A stretch of 64,000 nucleotides of DNA from Metaphire vulgaris. Taxonomy: Eukaryota > Annelida > Clitellata > Crassiclitellata > Megascolecidae. The stretch covers positions 3,842,951 through 3,906,950 of the forward strand of contig CM030866.1 of assembly GCA_018105865.1 (NCBI GenBank). Direction: 5' to 3'. The translations under genes and the position numbers were made by a program. The notes beneath the pieces were generated by a model. It searched no databases. It was not told the DNA's origin and saw only the letters and a list, made by a program, of their open reading frames with translations. Positions within the stretch are counted from its first letter, which is position 1, and each line of letters begins with the position of its first letter. Shown here one piece after another: positions 37,319 through 58,642 of the stretch.

Positions 37319-37517
37319 CAGGGCTATTTCTAGGATTATCAATTTGGTGGGGGGGAGTGTCGGGTAAATTCAGGGGGTCACCTGCCAAAAAAGTCTGGCA
37401 AGCAAAAAAAGGTCATCCCATAGATGAGATTGGGGATGGGTGTTGGGGGGCGTCGATCTCAAATCGGGGGGGGCGTTGGTGGGGGTAGGGTGTTAGTGGG
37501 ATGTAAAAATATCCCTG
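37319..37517. mobile_element. hAT-type MITE, CAGGGATATTT family (copy 3)
   Basis: CAGGGCTATTTCTAGGATT to AAAAATATCCCTG. Flanks CTGGTATC and TTGGTGTATC are similar but not clean. Ends about 220 bases from the SPAG8 stop codon. Confidence 0.7.
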
Positions 37518-37737
37518 TTGGTGTATCACTTTTAGTTTGCTTTTGTTTATAAAACTATCTAAAACTATCTTGATCAACAATTACGCCACTGAAACTGAGC
37601 TTCGTTATCCACAGGTTTATTATTATCACAATATAAACCATAACTTAGTCTATGCATTTAACAGATCATATAATAGTTTTTAAGAGCATCTTTAATTAAA
37701 ATGTCAGTAAGAGTGAAGTCAGTGAAGGATTGTCGGT

Positions 37738-41175
<3,438 letters not shown>

Positions 41176-41239
41176 TCTGGCCGAATAAATAACCGGAATT
41201 TACAAATAACTATTAGTAAAGTGACTAAAGTCAGATATT

Positions 41240-41261
41240 TGTTTACATTTACTATGACAAC
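41240..41261 (-). promoter_or_regulatory. X-box (RFX) plus forkhead site just upstream of SPAG8
   Basis: On the minus strand GTTGTCATAGTAAA (41261-41248) is close to the RFX X-box consensus. TGTAAACA follows at 41247-41240 and contains the forkhead core GTAAACA. The module lies 65-86 bases upstream of the SPAG8 start codon in gene orientation, the usual place for X-boxes of ciliary genes. Function is inferred from motif and position. Confidence 0.65.
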
Positions 41262-41325
41262 AACACGTGGCGTCAAACGGAGGTGTGCGAAATTGCTTCG
41301 TCGATCTGACACCGACCTGAAAGAG
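41254..41325 (+). CDS. Possible first exon of a gene divergent from SPAG8
   Basis: An ATG at 41254 starts 24 basic codons (MTTTRGVKRRCAKLL...) ending at a GTATGC donor in phase 0. It begins inside the X-box facing away from SPAG8. No downstream partner exon was recognised, so this may be chance. Confidence 0.2.
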
Positions 41326-41459
41326 GTATGCGCACACTTTAGACTGGAATATGGAAGTACGGACGGACCTTTGGATTACAACCACGATTCGCCGCGGACA
41401 ATATCACGACTACGATTATTTAGTGAAGCGACCATCGACTGGTGCTGATGTACTACTAC

Positions 41460-42706
41460 AATGGCGCTAAAAGAAAGTCAACTACTACTACTACTTATCA
41501 GTCTCAGAGTGGCCAAAAGCTGTATTACGACTAATTTTATGATAATAATCATCCATACCCCTCCTCGCGATAGAAATATTAAATTTCTCATCAGCTTTGC
41601 AGAAATCTCACGACTGGATTCTGCCAGCATAGGGGAGGGGCACGCCCCTTCATGTCCACTCATGGCCAAGCCAATGAAAATTGCAACCTGTTTCCCAGAT
41701 TTTCAAGATCTTGATTAACAGTTAATGCATGTAAAATTGAAATCAGGACGAAGTATGAGATCAGTCTCAAATATCATATTCGTTGATGTTGTTCTAATAA
41801 TTTGACAAATTGTGTCTGCTATGATCTCTTAGCATCATCTTGCTTGTAAAATTCTGCCAAAAATAAGCAATATGAGTCAAATCGATTATACACGAGTCCA
41901 CTTGACTTCACCGACAAGAGGCTACTTAAACCACACTGTACCAAGTAACCAAAATGGCAAGAATAAATACTGTAACATGTAATAATATAATATATTTATA
42001 TATTGCCATAAAATATGTAACCTACTACATAGTTCAATTGATCATAGTTTGTAACTGTCTGCAGCCAAAATACTTAGTAAAATAATAAAAAAACTGTATC
42101 AAGTAATGTAAAAAAGTAGATGTCACAAAATGAAAGTACACTAAATTAACAAAGTACAGGATCAAGTCAATAACAAAGTCTTTTGACAAATTTAAAATAT
42201 AATACAAGTTGAGCAAAAGTTTATAAAAAATAAGACAAGAGCCTTCCACATTATGACTGTTGCTGAACTGCTTCAAGTGTAGAATGACAAGAACTGCTCT
42301 GTTGAGAATATGGGAAAATTGGGAATATGGGAAAATAAGACTACAGTTTGTGCTACAGTTTGTGTATAATTCATATACACTGTGAGATGGTGCAGGAGAC
42401 CCCACTCAACTTCCTGAAAAATAAACAATTTTAATAATTTAGAATTAGATAAATAGAAAGTAATATGCTTATTCGATCAAAAAACCAAATCTTAGGCCAT
42501 TGCCTAAAATTTACACTGGTACAAACTGAGCAGCAAATAAATTAAAATTCTTTTAACTTAATAAGACATAAAGAGAACAGCCAGTCAACCCAATAACTGA
42601 AATCCAAAAATCCACCAACCAAACCATTCACAATGAAAAAGATAAACCAGTTCAATAATTGACATGTTCAGAACTAGCACAATTATTAAGGATACTTTTA
42701 AAAGAA

Positions 42707-42740
<34 letters not shown>

Positions 42741-44930
42741 CCTCTCTCCCTCACCAAGAGCAAACAATACCTGAGAAGCTTACTTGATACACCAGATACA
42801 AAATACACCAGCTAAATAATTAATTGACATGTGCAGAACTAGAACAGTTATTAAGGATACTTTTAAAAGAATTTGTCTGTCTGTCTGTCTGTCTCTCCCT
42901 TGCCAAGAGTAAACAATACCTGAGAAGCTTACCAGACCAGATAAAAAATACATCAGCTAAATAATTGACATGTGCAGAACTAGAACAGTTATTAAGGATA
43001 CTTTTAAAAGAATCTGTCTGTCTGTCTCTCTCTCCCTCACCAAGAGCAAACAATACCTGAGAAGCTTACCTGAAATCTACTTTTGGTTAAAAACCACAAT
43101 CAGATCAGCCCGATGATATAGTTTCAATAACAAGATTGCAAAAGAATTCTCTGAAGCTATAAGTCCCCACTTTCGTTCTGTCACCAAATATGTCACCTGC
43201 AATAACATAGCACAAATGCTTCATCAGGTATGCTCAACTACATCAAAAAGCGTAAATAAATAACACTAAGAATAATTTTCCCAACAGTTCCTTCAAAACA
43301 ACTGCAGAAAAGAAATGCACAATTCTCTTGTTTTCAGAAAAGTTTAGTTCTACGATCTCATAAAGAAAGCCTGAAGACTAACAGTGGCGATGTTATTCCA
43401 CAAAATTCAACAGTTCCCGTGCAGAATTGTCAAATATGCAACAATACAGTTTATGAAGTGGCTCTTCAAAGGAAATCATTTAGTACTATCCACAGATCTC
43501 GAGGCAATCCCACCAAACTGCACAGCAAATTGAACAGACGGTAAAACCTTTCCTCTGGCGTGAAACAGCCAACGATCACAGAACACCGTTCTGACTTACA
43601 GTAGTAAAATTTTCTAAACCTGCTGTCAAAAAAGCTCAACTCAAATCCAGGCAACGATCTGAGCGCACAGCAACAACATAAACAACAAATAGCAACAGAA
43701 TCCAATGTCAAAATTAACAGAAATACAATTCATCTCCATACGAACCAGTAGCGCGACAGGACTGGCAAGATGACGAAATCAAAAGCCAAAGTTTCCAGCG
43801 ACAAGTGAAGCATACATACCTGATATAAAACCACAGTTGTCCCTCTCGTGAAATATTCACACCGAAAAACCAGCCCAACGACGCGGACAAGAGTGTCAAT
43901 CGGCACTGCACAAAACACCGCACCTCTAACAAAACTCAGAAGAAAAAACATTGGAAAAATGGTCGACCCCTTCTTGGCAATGCTTTAATTTTCACCCATA
44001 AGAAGTCTGGTTCTTGCCATAGAAAGACCACAACAGACTCTAAACATGTTCTTCCTCCCATTGTCGATGCAACAACACATAAGTTGCAAACAAACCATCA
44101 TTTCAAGACCTACACATACAAGAAATTAACTAGTATCCAAAAACAAGGCGCAAGAAAACAATTTCAATTCAATGCCAATTCAAATTCACGTGATCAAAAA
44201 ACAACGCAACAAAACGTGAAGCCATCAAAAAATTTCGAAGTCCACAGATGCCAGCTTAATCTATTTTTAAAAATAAAATAACCAAAGTGGTTTCTATAGA
44301 AACGTCAAAACACGATGTAAACCGGTTTTTACAAACTTCTGTTCTGGATTTGAAATATTCCAAACCAGTACAGTAAGACCTGGCTAAACTGACATTCAAA
44401 ACAGTAGACAGACGTTAGCCACACCGATTTCTACATCCTTTGAATGGAATATTCTGAAAATTCAGCCACTGAAAAGCAAAGCACAAAGAATGTTCACCAC
44501 ATCCCACTCTGCACGAAGGAAACAATGACCGATTCAACCAACCAGCCATAGCTGCAGATAACCGTGAATTGAAGAGAGTGCGACAGATAGATGGAGCGAA
44601 AAATTCAGCGGAGAAATAAATCAAAACACACACACACACAAATCAACCTCCAACTGCATGAAATTTTATTAAAACAGACATCGGTATGTTCAGATACACT
44701 CTAAAACCCCGGTCCATGACGATGTTTGAGACTTTCCTGCATTATTTCTGGCGTCACAAAAGAACTGCCGACATAAAAGAGACACGAATTCGGTCGAGTT
44801 CCATCTAAGAACACTGTCAAAATCCAGCCACGAGAAACTCAAGGACACTGTGTATAGTCCCAAAACAATCTGTCTTTTTTTCTTTTGAAATTCAGCGTCT
44901 CACTTAACGCAGAGAGCCGGGAAATCATAC
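41460..44930. other. Intergenic region between SPAG8 and HNRNPM
   Basis: AT-rich, no recognised gene. Contains a three-copy ~150-base tandem repeat (separate entry) and a short CA run near 44630. Several 60-120 codon open frames show no family features. Confidence 0.4.
42640..43075. repeat. Three tandem ~150-base units with internal (TCTG)n
   Basis: Units share GACATGTNCAGAACTAG, TTATTAAGGATACTTTTAAA, a TCTG run of variable length, CACCAAGAGCAAACAATACC and TGAGAAGCTTAC. The TCTG run shortens from about 9 to 3-4 units along the array. Confidence 0.9.
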
Positions 44931-44936
44931 CCATCA

Positions 44937-47900
44937 TTAGATCAAACGGTCAAGGCGCACCTCGATCTGGCGACCCTCAATTCGAGCTCCATTCATGAGA
45001 CCTAAAAAAACACGAGTTCAGGAAAACCCACGAAAATCCACTCCTCAGCTACAACACAAACACTAAAAACACTATCAAAATCTTTTTAAAAAAACATAAA
45101 TCATACTGGTGAAAATACCGTATTTATCATAACAGAAACCCAGTGCCATATCAGAGGCACACATTTAGTAAACTAGGATGTAATTGTAATGTAAATAGCA
45201 AGATTTTGGCCCTTCACTTGAGATGTGATCCTAATCTTGTTACAAACAACATTCCAGGCACAGTAGTGGTCACAAGAGCTAATTTTCTGGTCTAAAAAAC
45301 AATTATATGCTGCTTGTACATCAGAAGGCTTACAAATTAGCCTGAAATCCAGAAATTCCTGATCCTAGCAGGTTATAATTTTGATCCAAAATGTAGAGAT
45401 GAGTTTTCTGTTAGCTATGGAGACTGTATTACAAATTCTTCTTCTTCAGGTGCTCTGTCCAAAGACAGGTTCCATACTCCAGCGTCGCCACTCCTCTCTA
45501 TCTGGAGCTTTTATCTTCAGGGCTGAGTACTTGTTTTTTCCCGTGGTGTTGAACATCCACTCCAGCATCGATGTCCTTGGTCGCCTCTTTCTGTGCTTTC
45601 CCATTCATCTTTCCTTCTAGTACTTCTCTTAGTAGGCATGATTCTTCTCTCAGAACATGGCCTATACACTTCCTTTGTCTTGTATAAATAGTGTTTATTA
45701 GGCTATTCTTCCCTTCTATCCTCTTCCAGACTTCTTCGTTTGTTATTTTTGTATTAAAAATAAATAATAAGTATTAAGAATGAATAAAGTATATGGAATG
45801 ATCCTGCAAAAGGATACTGATGGCTCTCCTGGCGGATTCTGGATTCAGAAACTGCACGAGGCCACACCCACGCGACCGTCCGTTCTCCATCTTGATCTCG
45901 GCTAACTTTATTTCTCCTGAAAAACAACAACACAGATAATAATCTAACTGAAAATACTAACAGCTCCACCAAACACAATGGCACACTATAAGAAAACCTA
46001 GTCTTACAATAACAAAGTAAAATCCAAAAATTGGATAAATATTCATTTAAAAATACCATCAGATATCTTGATAAAAATAGCATCCAATAGATATCTAGAT
46101 AGCTTTACACTCCACAAATGCGTATACAAGCAATCAGAAATGCATGTATGACCTCTCGGCAGAAATGTGAGGATCTGAAATCCCATTTCTTGGCTCGGTC
46201 AACGTGATCTTGGTCTTGAAAATGGTAACATGACTGGACTTAAAAATTATCATGTTCCATAACATCAGACCAAAAAAAGACTAAAAATAGACTAAAAAAG
46301 CATTCTTACCACAATCTCTAAATCTGTCGACCAAATTCTGCCACGAGAAGCTGAATGGTAGCTGGAAAGAAAAATACTGACCATTAGACATCAACAAAAC
46401 TACAAAAACACACAAGTAACGATTTACCTAAAAAATAAAAATATTTCTAAATGAAAATATAATTATAAAAGACATCAAAATCAAACACTGCATTAACCCT
46501 TTGTAATAGTGGCCTGCCGTATAAGCGTAATATAATCTAATCTCTGTGGTTCAAAGGGTTAATAACATTTAGCTAGATTTTTATCACAAAATTTAACAAA
46601 ACTGTAACCAAATCACAACAGAAATCCCTGCTCAAAAGTTTCACAAACATTTTCAACACTCTAATATGAAGTTCAACGAGTACATAGTCCGGAGAAAATT
46701 CGAAATCGAATATCTTATGTTTTTAATAAAATATATCTTACGTTTTTAACGAAGATGGTGGAGTTTTCGCTGGATCTCATGTATGAATCACCACGATCGA
46801 GCCCACGATCGAAGATGCTCCCGATTCGATCGAGATTTCCTCCGCGATCATAGCTCAACGAGGACCCGAGAGACCCATACAGATCCCCAGCTAGGCTCCC
46901 CATTCTGCCGTCAGACATCCCTCCGAGCGATCCGAGGCCACCCGACAGCCCCCCGCCGGACCCCTTCGACATCATGCCGCTGTCCCCCAAACCGCTTCCT
47001 CTTAATCCACTCAAACTGGATCCCAATCCGCCGAGCGGCGAAGTCATGCTGCCGCCCAGGCCGCTGCTGCCACCGCCTCCAAAACCGGATCCTGCGCCAC
47101 CCATCATCCCCAATCCTCCTGCGCCACCGCCGACGGATGAAGAGTTTCCACCCGACAGGCCACCGAGTCCACTGCCGGACCCACCCATGCTGCCAAGCAT
47201 GCCAGCCATGCTGCCACCTCCCATGCCAGTCATTCCAGACATTCCGCCACCAAGGTTCAGCAAACTGGAACCGACAGCTCCCATGGTACTTAGTGCAGAT
47301 GCACTGGATCCAAGCACACCTGGAAATTCAGAACGAAGGAAAGTAGTAAAGAACGACAACAACAAAATGTCAAACAGAAACCTGCAATTGCAATAAATTA
47401 AAACTTTGCTAAGCAAAATTTTTTTCAAAAATTTTTACAAACACCCCCTCCCCCCAATGAATTTCACTGGAATCAATTCTTTATATAACAGAAGAGATAA
47501 GCAGCCTGCATGACTTCATACGAATTCGACTGTACATGAAAACTAAATTCAAATTTGAACTGCAAAGTGTTTTGCAAATCAAGAAAGGAAGTGCTCCTAG
47601 TTAGATCAACCAATAATAAATCAGAAAATAATTATTATAAATACCAAGATTTGCAGAAGAAAACTGTCCTGTCAAGATACTCAACGTTAAAGTATCTAAA
47701 AAGCAAAAGAAGCAAAATATAAATTATAAATTATATCAACTAAAATCATCAGCTGTTCTTACAAATTATCCATCGGAATTTTATTTATATGCATTCAGAA
47801 GACATATCTACACATGACATATCTATTCCATGACAGTATTCATTAACTCTCCCGTAACTTTGGTCCTGGCTATACATCTAAGAGCCATCTAAATTTTACA

Positions 47901-49439
47901 AGAGCTACATAAATCATCTCAGAGCTACGTATATTGTGTAAGAGCCATGTAAATTGTGTAGGAGCTATATAAATTGTCACAGAGCTACATAAATTACCTT
48001 GCTAACTTACTGAATCTAATATGGACCCATCCATATAGTATGCATGCACTGAGGGGGAGAGAGGAGGTTGGATTTTGGAGATTCTGCGTATGTATGGTGC
48101 GTGTAACAAGGGGTGGAGGGTTGAAAATATGCATTTTTTTGCATATGTACTATATGGATGAGCCCTACTGAAAACAAAATACAGTGAAAAAACTAACTTG
48201 AAATTTCTCCAATGTTGAGCAGTGGCTGGCCGCTGGCGCCAAACCCGATGCCTATTCCTCTGAGGCCGGCCGGTAGGCGCCGGGGAATGTCCTGCATGAT
48301 CGGGTCGACCATTTTATCCATTCGGACCCCCATCTGGCGCTCGAAAAGGCATTGTCCGTGGAACAAAGCTAACGGCACAAAAGGAAACACATTTCGTTCA
48401 GTGATGACTGAGAAAAGGCATCGAGAAAAACAGCAGGAACAAAGCAATCAATAATTATTAGAAACAGAGAGAACAAGATTGAATCAAAGGCATCACCATG
48501 GTAATGTCATAATGTTACCATAGTCACCATCACCCTGGGAAACCAATCATTACTGTATAATATTAAATCATTTTATAACCTGTATAATAATAAATACCGG
48601 TAGTTTGCCTCTGGTAACCTAGGTAACCATATCTAGAACTATCTTTTGATTCAATTGGTCCTACTAGGTAATGAACTGAAACGTAATGTAATAATTAGGC
48701 TATCTTACCTTCCATTTAACCAAGTTACTATTTAATTCATGCAATGCAATGTAATGTAAATATCTAGGATCACTCTATAGGTCACATGACTCCCTGCATG
48801 CGTTCAATAAGCATTATTTATCCTTGTTTATAATGTATTCTGTCAAAATAATCACAGAAAATATTAGAAATTATGTGCCAATTGTCATAGCAACCATGTT
48901 AACCAATTCTTTGCTGAAGAGATGGAAGATTCTACGAGGTTACCTATCGATTGGACGGCCTCCATTGGGTGCTCGAATCGGACGATTCCCATCCCTCGAC
49001 TCTTTCCGTCCTTGTCGATTTTTATCTCAGCCTCGATAACGTTGCCTGCTATCTTGAAGATCTCCTCGAGTTTGGTGACGTTAACTTTGTAGTCCAACTA
49101 CAACAGCGTAGATTTCCAATTGATGATTAGCAATGGCGATGACTTAAAAATTGTTCCACATCGACTAAAATTTATGCGGCTGCCGCATTTTCTTTCACGT
49201 GTTACGCTCCACTTTCAGCAAATCCATGAGCCATGTTAACCTTAGATACTGTGCAGTGCATGGCTGGTAAAGTAATGTAAGTCAATAAGGTTGTATGCAC
49301 AAGAGCCATGTTAGAATATAACAGGAAATAAAAATGAAAATATGAAAATACTCCAAAAGGTTAAAAGGTCAGGGCAACTGAAATACAAGAAACAACGATA
49401 AAAATGCCTCAATAAAATCAACCAATCAATCACACTGCC

Positions 49440-49476
<37 letters not shown>

Positions 49477-50186
49477 CATCTCAAGCGTCAAGGAAATTCC
49501 ATACAAATTCGCCGCCGTCAACTTTTCCGGTTGCTGTCGACAACAAGAGAAAAAGCTTTTACTTTTACTCTCGATAATAATTACTAAAAACTACCACATG
49601 GCATAACGTAACTCAATAATAATTACTACAAACTACCACATGGCATAACGTAACCACTTACGTTGGAAACAAATACTTGATTTGTAATGCAAGAGGGCTC
49701 TATTCCGAGCTGAGCAAAGAGTTGGGTGTTGAACCCGTTTCCTCCAAGCCCAGCACCCAGCGATCCGCCCACGAGGCTTTGGGCACCCAGGAGATTCATC
49801 ATGCCAGCGCCACCCATGGCCGAGGCTCCCAGCAGATTTGACCCCGCCATGAGACTGGGTTTGCCGCCGCCACCACCGCCGGAAAGATCCATCGAGCGGC
49901 TGTCATGTCGCATCGGTTCATGGCGCAGTCTGTCCTTCTCTCTCTCCTAGATAAAATGTGATTCAGAACGTGTCTTGTGGTTGTGCAGTGCAGTGCTATT
50001 TAACAGAGATGAGAAAATGCTAATACGTTAGAAAATTTTAATTTGCAGTGGTAAAGCCCTAAAATCTACAAACTTGTTTTCAATGTTACCTTGTAAAAAT
50101 TTACACTTCCTCATCTTTTAGGTCCAGTCTAAAAATGCAACTGTCAGCTTTGGCCTATCTAACCAAAGACTGTTCCCCAATTATTA

Positions 50187-50228
<42 letters not shown>

Positions 50229-51506
50229 GACGATTTGTGAAGCGCCGTAACATGGCCATCAGCCAAAACCAAAAGCGTTGTACAGTCGACAGTCAACTAT
50301 ATGATATTATATGGAGTGACTCTTCCAACTTGACCTGGCTCTAAATAGGTTTCAATTTCACGCACCATCGGCTGATGCCACAGACATTACGATAGTGGCA
50401 CCAGTGAAGATAACTGATTGATTGAGTGATAGTCTAATAAAAATAGATTGGAATAACTGGGCTAGCCAGACAAGACTTAAGACTTACCTCACGAACAATA
50501 ATGGTTCTGCCCTTGATCTCATATCTGTGCAACATATCGATTGTTTTCATTGCCACTTCTCTACTTCTAACCTCAACAATCCTACACCAAAACAATCACA
50601 ATGTCTTTTAACCCCTTAACTGGGGATCCCGGATATATATCTGTCCGTTTTACATTGAGTTACAGTTAAATACCTGGTTAAGGGGTTAAAATGAATTCAC
50701 AGATATGTCAAAACTGACTTGCTAACATGCAAGTTTTTACAGATTTGAAAAATCCAAATATTTTAAAATGAAAGCAATCTCACAAGAACATTCAAGAAAC
50801 AAGAAAACGCAATAAATGTACTAACTTCTTAAATTTAATATTACTGCTTTAGTCATCTTAGTATATTTGCCTAGTGCACCAAAAAAGCTAAAATTCTGCA
50901 AACTTAAGCTAATTTGAGAATTGTAGACACCAAAACACAAGTACAACTAACCCAGAGCCAGACGGTTTGCCATCTGGACCATCGTAAAGCTGGATGAAGC
51001 TGATATCAGAACCAACTATAACCAAACCACAAAAGAATTCCAATTCTCATATTGCATAACACAGAAAAAACTAATATAGCCAACAACAATAATTACGTGC
51101 TTTGCATGAAAATAAAATAAAATTTCAAAAATAATTGAAAATATCCTTAGTTACGTCCACCAATGATATATCGTATTTTACCGGTATTCAATCATTTTCT
51201 TATGTGACATTTAATTCTAGGATGAGAAAATCAAATGGTATGAATATCTGCAGTAAAAGAGAAGAGGTGATTTTAGATTTTTGCATGAAATTGTGACATG
51301 ATAACTGCCTACCTTTCTCGCGGAATATATCCTTCAGGTCCTGCCAGCGCACGTCATACGGAAGGTTGCTGACATAGAGCCGTACCTTGGCATGGGGGTC
51401 ACGGGGCTGTCTGTCATTGCCTCTGTCACGGTCAGCGCCCCGTCTCTCCGGCCTCTTCCATTCACGCGGTGACCTCGACCGCGATCGAAATACCGGTGAA
51501 TTAGAT
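44937..51506 (-). CDS. HNRNPM: HNRNPM, heterogeneous nuclear ribonucleoprotein M (nearly complete; first exon uncertain)
   Basis: Nuclear pre-mRNA-binding splicing factor with three RRMs. Ten exons in consistent phase: 51313-51506, 50952-51015, 50488-50581, 49662-49946, 48944-49097, 48198-48368, 46742-47319, 46310-46361, 45818-45916 and 44937-45001 (584 codons). An RS-like basic segment (RSRSRSPREWKRP) precedes RRM1 (RLYVSNLPYDVRWQDLKDIF). A Gly/Met linker leads to RRM2 (NQVFVSN, LDYKVNVTKLEEIF, GKSRGMGIVRFEHP), then LRGIGIGFGASGQP as in human HNRNPM, a 192-codon Gly/Ser/Met-rich exon, and RRM3 (STIFVKNLPFSFSW, IKMENGRSRGCG) ending LDRLI. The first listed exon begins mid-codon, so an upstream start exon is required. 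A candidate acidic exon ends at 52813. MYEF2 is the vertebrate paralogue. The 5' end is divergent from the G-beta gene. Confidence 0.95.
48022..48166. mobile_element. MITE, GGGYYCATCCATRTAGTACATAC family (copy 3)
   Basis: GGACCCATCCATATAGTATG mirrored by TGTACTATATGGATGAGCCC. Ends 31 bases from HNRNPM exon 48198-48368. Confidence 0.75.
50185..50430. repeat. (ATT)n tail plus SINE-like repeat
   Basis: ATT run 50185-50226 joined to CGACGATTTGTGAAGCGCCG, CCAAAACCAAAAGCGTTGTA, GACCTGGCTCTAAAT and ATCGGCTGATGCCACAGACA. The longest copy of this repeat; on the minus strand it ends in (AAT)n. HNRNPM intron. Confidence 0.7.
50608..50689. mobile_element. TTAA-ended palindromic element, copy 5
   Basis: Reverse orientation (GGATATATATCTGTCCGTTT core). 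Begins 27 bases upstream of an HNRNPM exon acceptor. Confidence 0.85.
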
Positions 51507-51540
51507 CTAGAAATAAAATGGCACTGCATAATATTGCATA

Positions 51541-51545
<5 letters not shown>

Positions 51546-51572
<27 letters not shown>
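51546..51572. repeat. (TA)n microsatellite
   Basis: 13 TA units just upstream of the HNRNPM exon starting at 51506. Confidence 0.95.
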
Positions 51573-51575
<3 letters not shown>

Positions 51576-52812
51576 CAATGCTAACAAAGATAACTGGACT
51601 TATAAAAGATACTAAAGATACTGAAGAAAAAAGAGACCAATTTGTGAAGTTGTGTTTTCATAAGCCATTTGTCTAACACAAAGTGTATGTTTAACCAGCC
51701 TTTCTGCTTTGAGTAATTTTAATATGAACAAATGAAACAATTGGAATATGGATTAAACTAATTTAATAGACACTACATATACAGGCTTAAACCAGTGTGT
51801 GCGCATTCTCAAATAACTATATATTCAAATGCGCTGCTCAACAGAGTGCAAAACTCCAACCCTGTGTCGTGTGCAATCGAAAAATGATATATCCCACCTA
51901 GAAGGTTCACCGTAAAATATACTGTATGCTATAATGTTTACGTGTAGCCAAACATTTGTCCAATTGTTGTATATATCTTTACACAAGTTTTCACTTCTTT
52001 GTACATAAATGCCGTTCAGATGCGTTCCTACGCATGCGTAGCAGTTGCCACCCAGCGGATCTATCTCCCAAACCTTTGAATGGTTACATTTTCAGCCATG
52101 AGAGGGATCTAGCCCTAAATTTCACGTTCAATTTTTCACCAGTAGCTCATCTTCCGTCCACCCTTTATCATAGGTCTTTAAATTATAATCTAAAAATTCG
52201 GAGCAAACCGGTCCCTCGACATCACTTCTTTCGATTTTCGCAAAACAAAATAACAAATTTTATGACCGAAATTGTTTTTGTTGAATTCAACAGGAAGCGA
52301 GTAACGACGCTTTCACTGAGACACTCGGTCAACGAAATGTTTAGCCACCGAAATCTCATATGTAACTTTGAACTTTGTGAGTTGAAATCAACCGAATTTC
52401 TGCAACGCTTGAATAACTTATTTCCTACAAAATTCCGTTTCGTTTTCTCCAGCGCTTTTTCAAATCCACAATGCCATTCTGTCCTTGGTTGGAATTAGGG
52501 TTAGTGGAATTAGGGTTAATTTCAGTCCACAGAGACAGTAGAGTATGGTAACTTGGTAAGCTTAAATGATTCAAATGATTCGCTCAGAAATCTGGCGCAT
52601 AATTAGTGGGTATTGGAGGAAAAGCCACTTTACTGTGTATATTCTATTGTATACGGGTTTGCCCGCTTATATTTTAATTTTGTAAAAATTTCGTTTTATG
52701 GTTGCATTGGGCATCATTCAGCAGTGATGGTGGCGATATAGAAGTTTTTGATTGATTGATTGAAACCACTGAGCCATTTTGGACCATAATAATGTTCTTG
52801 ATGACGGTTCAC

Positions 52813-52863
52813 TTGTCAACCGCCTCATCTTTCCCACCACCTTCTGATGCAGCATCAGCAGTC
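52813..52863 (-). CDS. Candidate N-terminal acidic exon of HNRNPM
   Basis: The minus strand reads EATADAASEGGGKDEAVDK and stops at a GTGAAC donor after 52813 in phase 2. That is the phase needed to join the exon starting at 51506 (next residues SNSPVF). HNRNPM proteins begin with a similar acidic stretch. The upstream boundary is unclear: the only nearby AG lacks a good pyrimidine tract and no in-frame ATG is visible, so the interval given is approximate. Confidence 0.35.
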
Positions 52864-52925
52864 GCTTCCTCATCGTCATCAACGTAATAATAAAGTAACC
52901 ATTAGGCCAACCCAACGATAGACGG

Positions 52926-53025
52926 TGCGCGCGCATGCGCATTCGCGTTTTGCCCTGCGGGGTTCACACGAATTGTCGCAAGGGCGGCTATTAGGCTAAT
53001 GTAAATGTGGGCGGCCATCTTGTAT
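52926..53025. promoter_or_regulatory. Putative bidirectional promoter of HNRNPM and the G-beta gene
   Basis: CpG-rich interval between the two divergent genes. It contains the palindrome GCGCATGCGC (NRF1-type site, near 52931) and, at about 53009-53020, CGGCCATCTTG, which on the minus strand reads CAAGATGGCCG, a YY1-like element. TATA is not evident, as is usual for housekeeping promoters. Assignment rests on motifs and location. Confidence 0.45.
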
Positions 53026-54093
53026 AGTGTAAAGGGAAAAATCGGATTTCAAAAAGAGATTTTATCGTTTAATCCGCGGATAATTCTCAATGATTATACA
53101 GTTTAAAGTGCACTGGGACCGTGTTTGACTCACCGATTATCGGTCTGGCGTTGTGTTTCCCTCTTTGGTACGACGGTTTTCTCTTTTGAACCTCCTGTCT
53201 GCGATTGCGAATTATATGTTTAAGGTTTTTATAGCGCCTCTTTATATTGTGCGTATTTATTGACGCATTTCGTGACTGGCGGATAGACGGGTGAATTTCT
53301 TGAGGTTCAGTTGTGGATTGCACTGGGGTGGGTGCTCTTCTGCGATACAATATATATGTGAAATTTTATAGCGCCATTTGTTTTATTATCCGAAGACAAA
53401 AGTCAATTTCCTTGCAGTGTGTTAGACGGGTAACGGAGCCTGGTGATATGGAGCCTTGATAGTGACTAGTGTATGAAGTTTTGCAAATTTTTTGCTAAAA
53501 TTTTAATCCATCCACTATTGACTTTGTGTCAGATTGTAAGGTAATCTTAGTTTATCTATCATGTCTATCATTATCAAAGGAACCTTCTGTAGAGAATTCA
53601 TTTAGTTATTTAATTCTGAGGTTGCCCTATTGTTGAGTTTTATGGCCATGAACATGATATTAATAGTGTTTTGGCAATGGTATGATTCACAGCTGAACGA
53701 CATGGTTTAAAATCTTACCTCGAACAAATCAGTTATTTTTTATTTGGCTCCAAGGAAGGCAGAGGAATGACACCATTCTTGTTGCATCTCCAGTTGACTT
53801 AATTCCAAACAGTCTTGCACTTGTCATTATCTTAATGTTATTTTAAGGTGTTTTCTTACTGTTATGTCAAATATCAATGTTTGTCTTTAACAATGCATGA
53901 GGTTTATCACTTGCTTTTTAGTTTTAACTGTTATACGATGTGACTGCAGTTGACATTTCTGTCATTTTGGGGAAGGGGGGGATCAACTCAAACTGCTTGA
54001 ATGCAGTAAGCAAAGTCGATTTAAGCTGTGGGCATATTTTCCAGGTGAAAAATTTTGTGGAGTGCTGTGGAGGTACACTGATTGGCTGGCACC

Positions 54094-58642
<4,549 letters not shown>

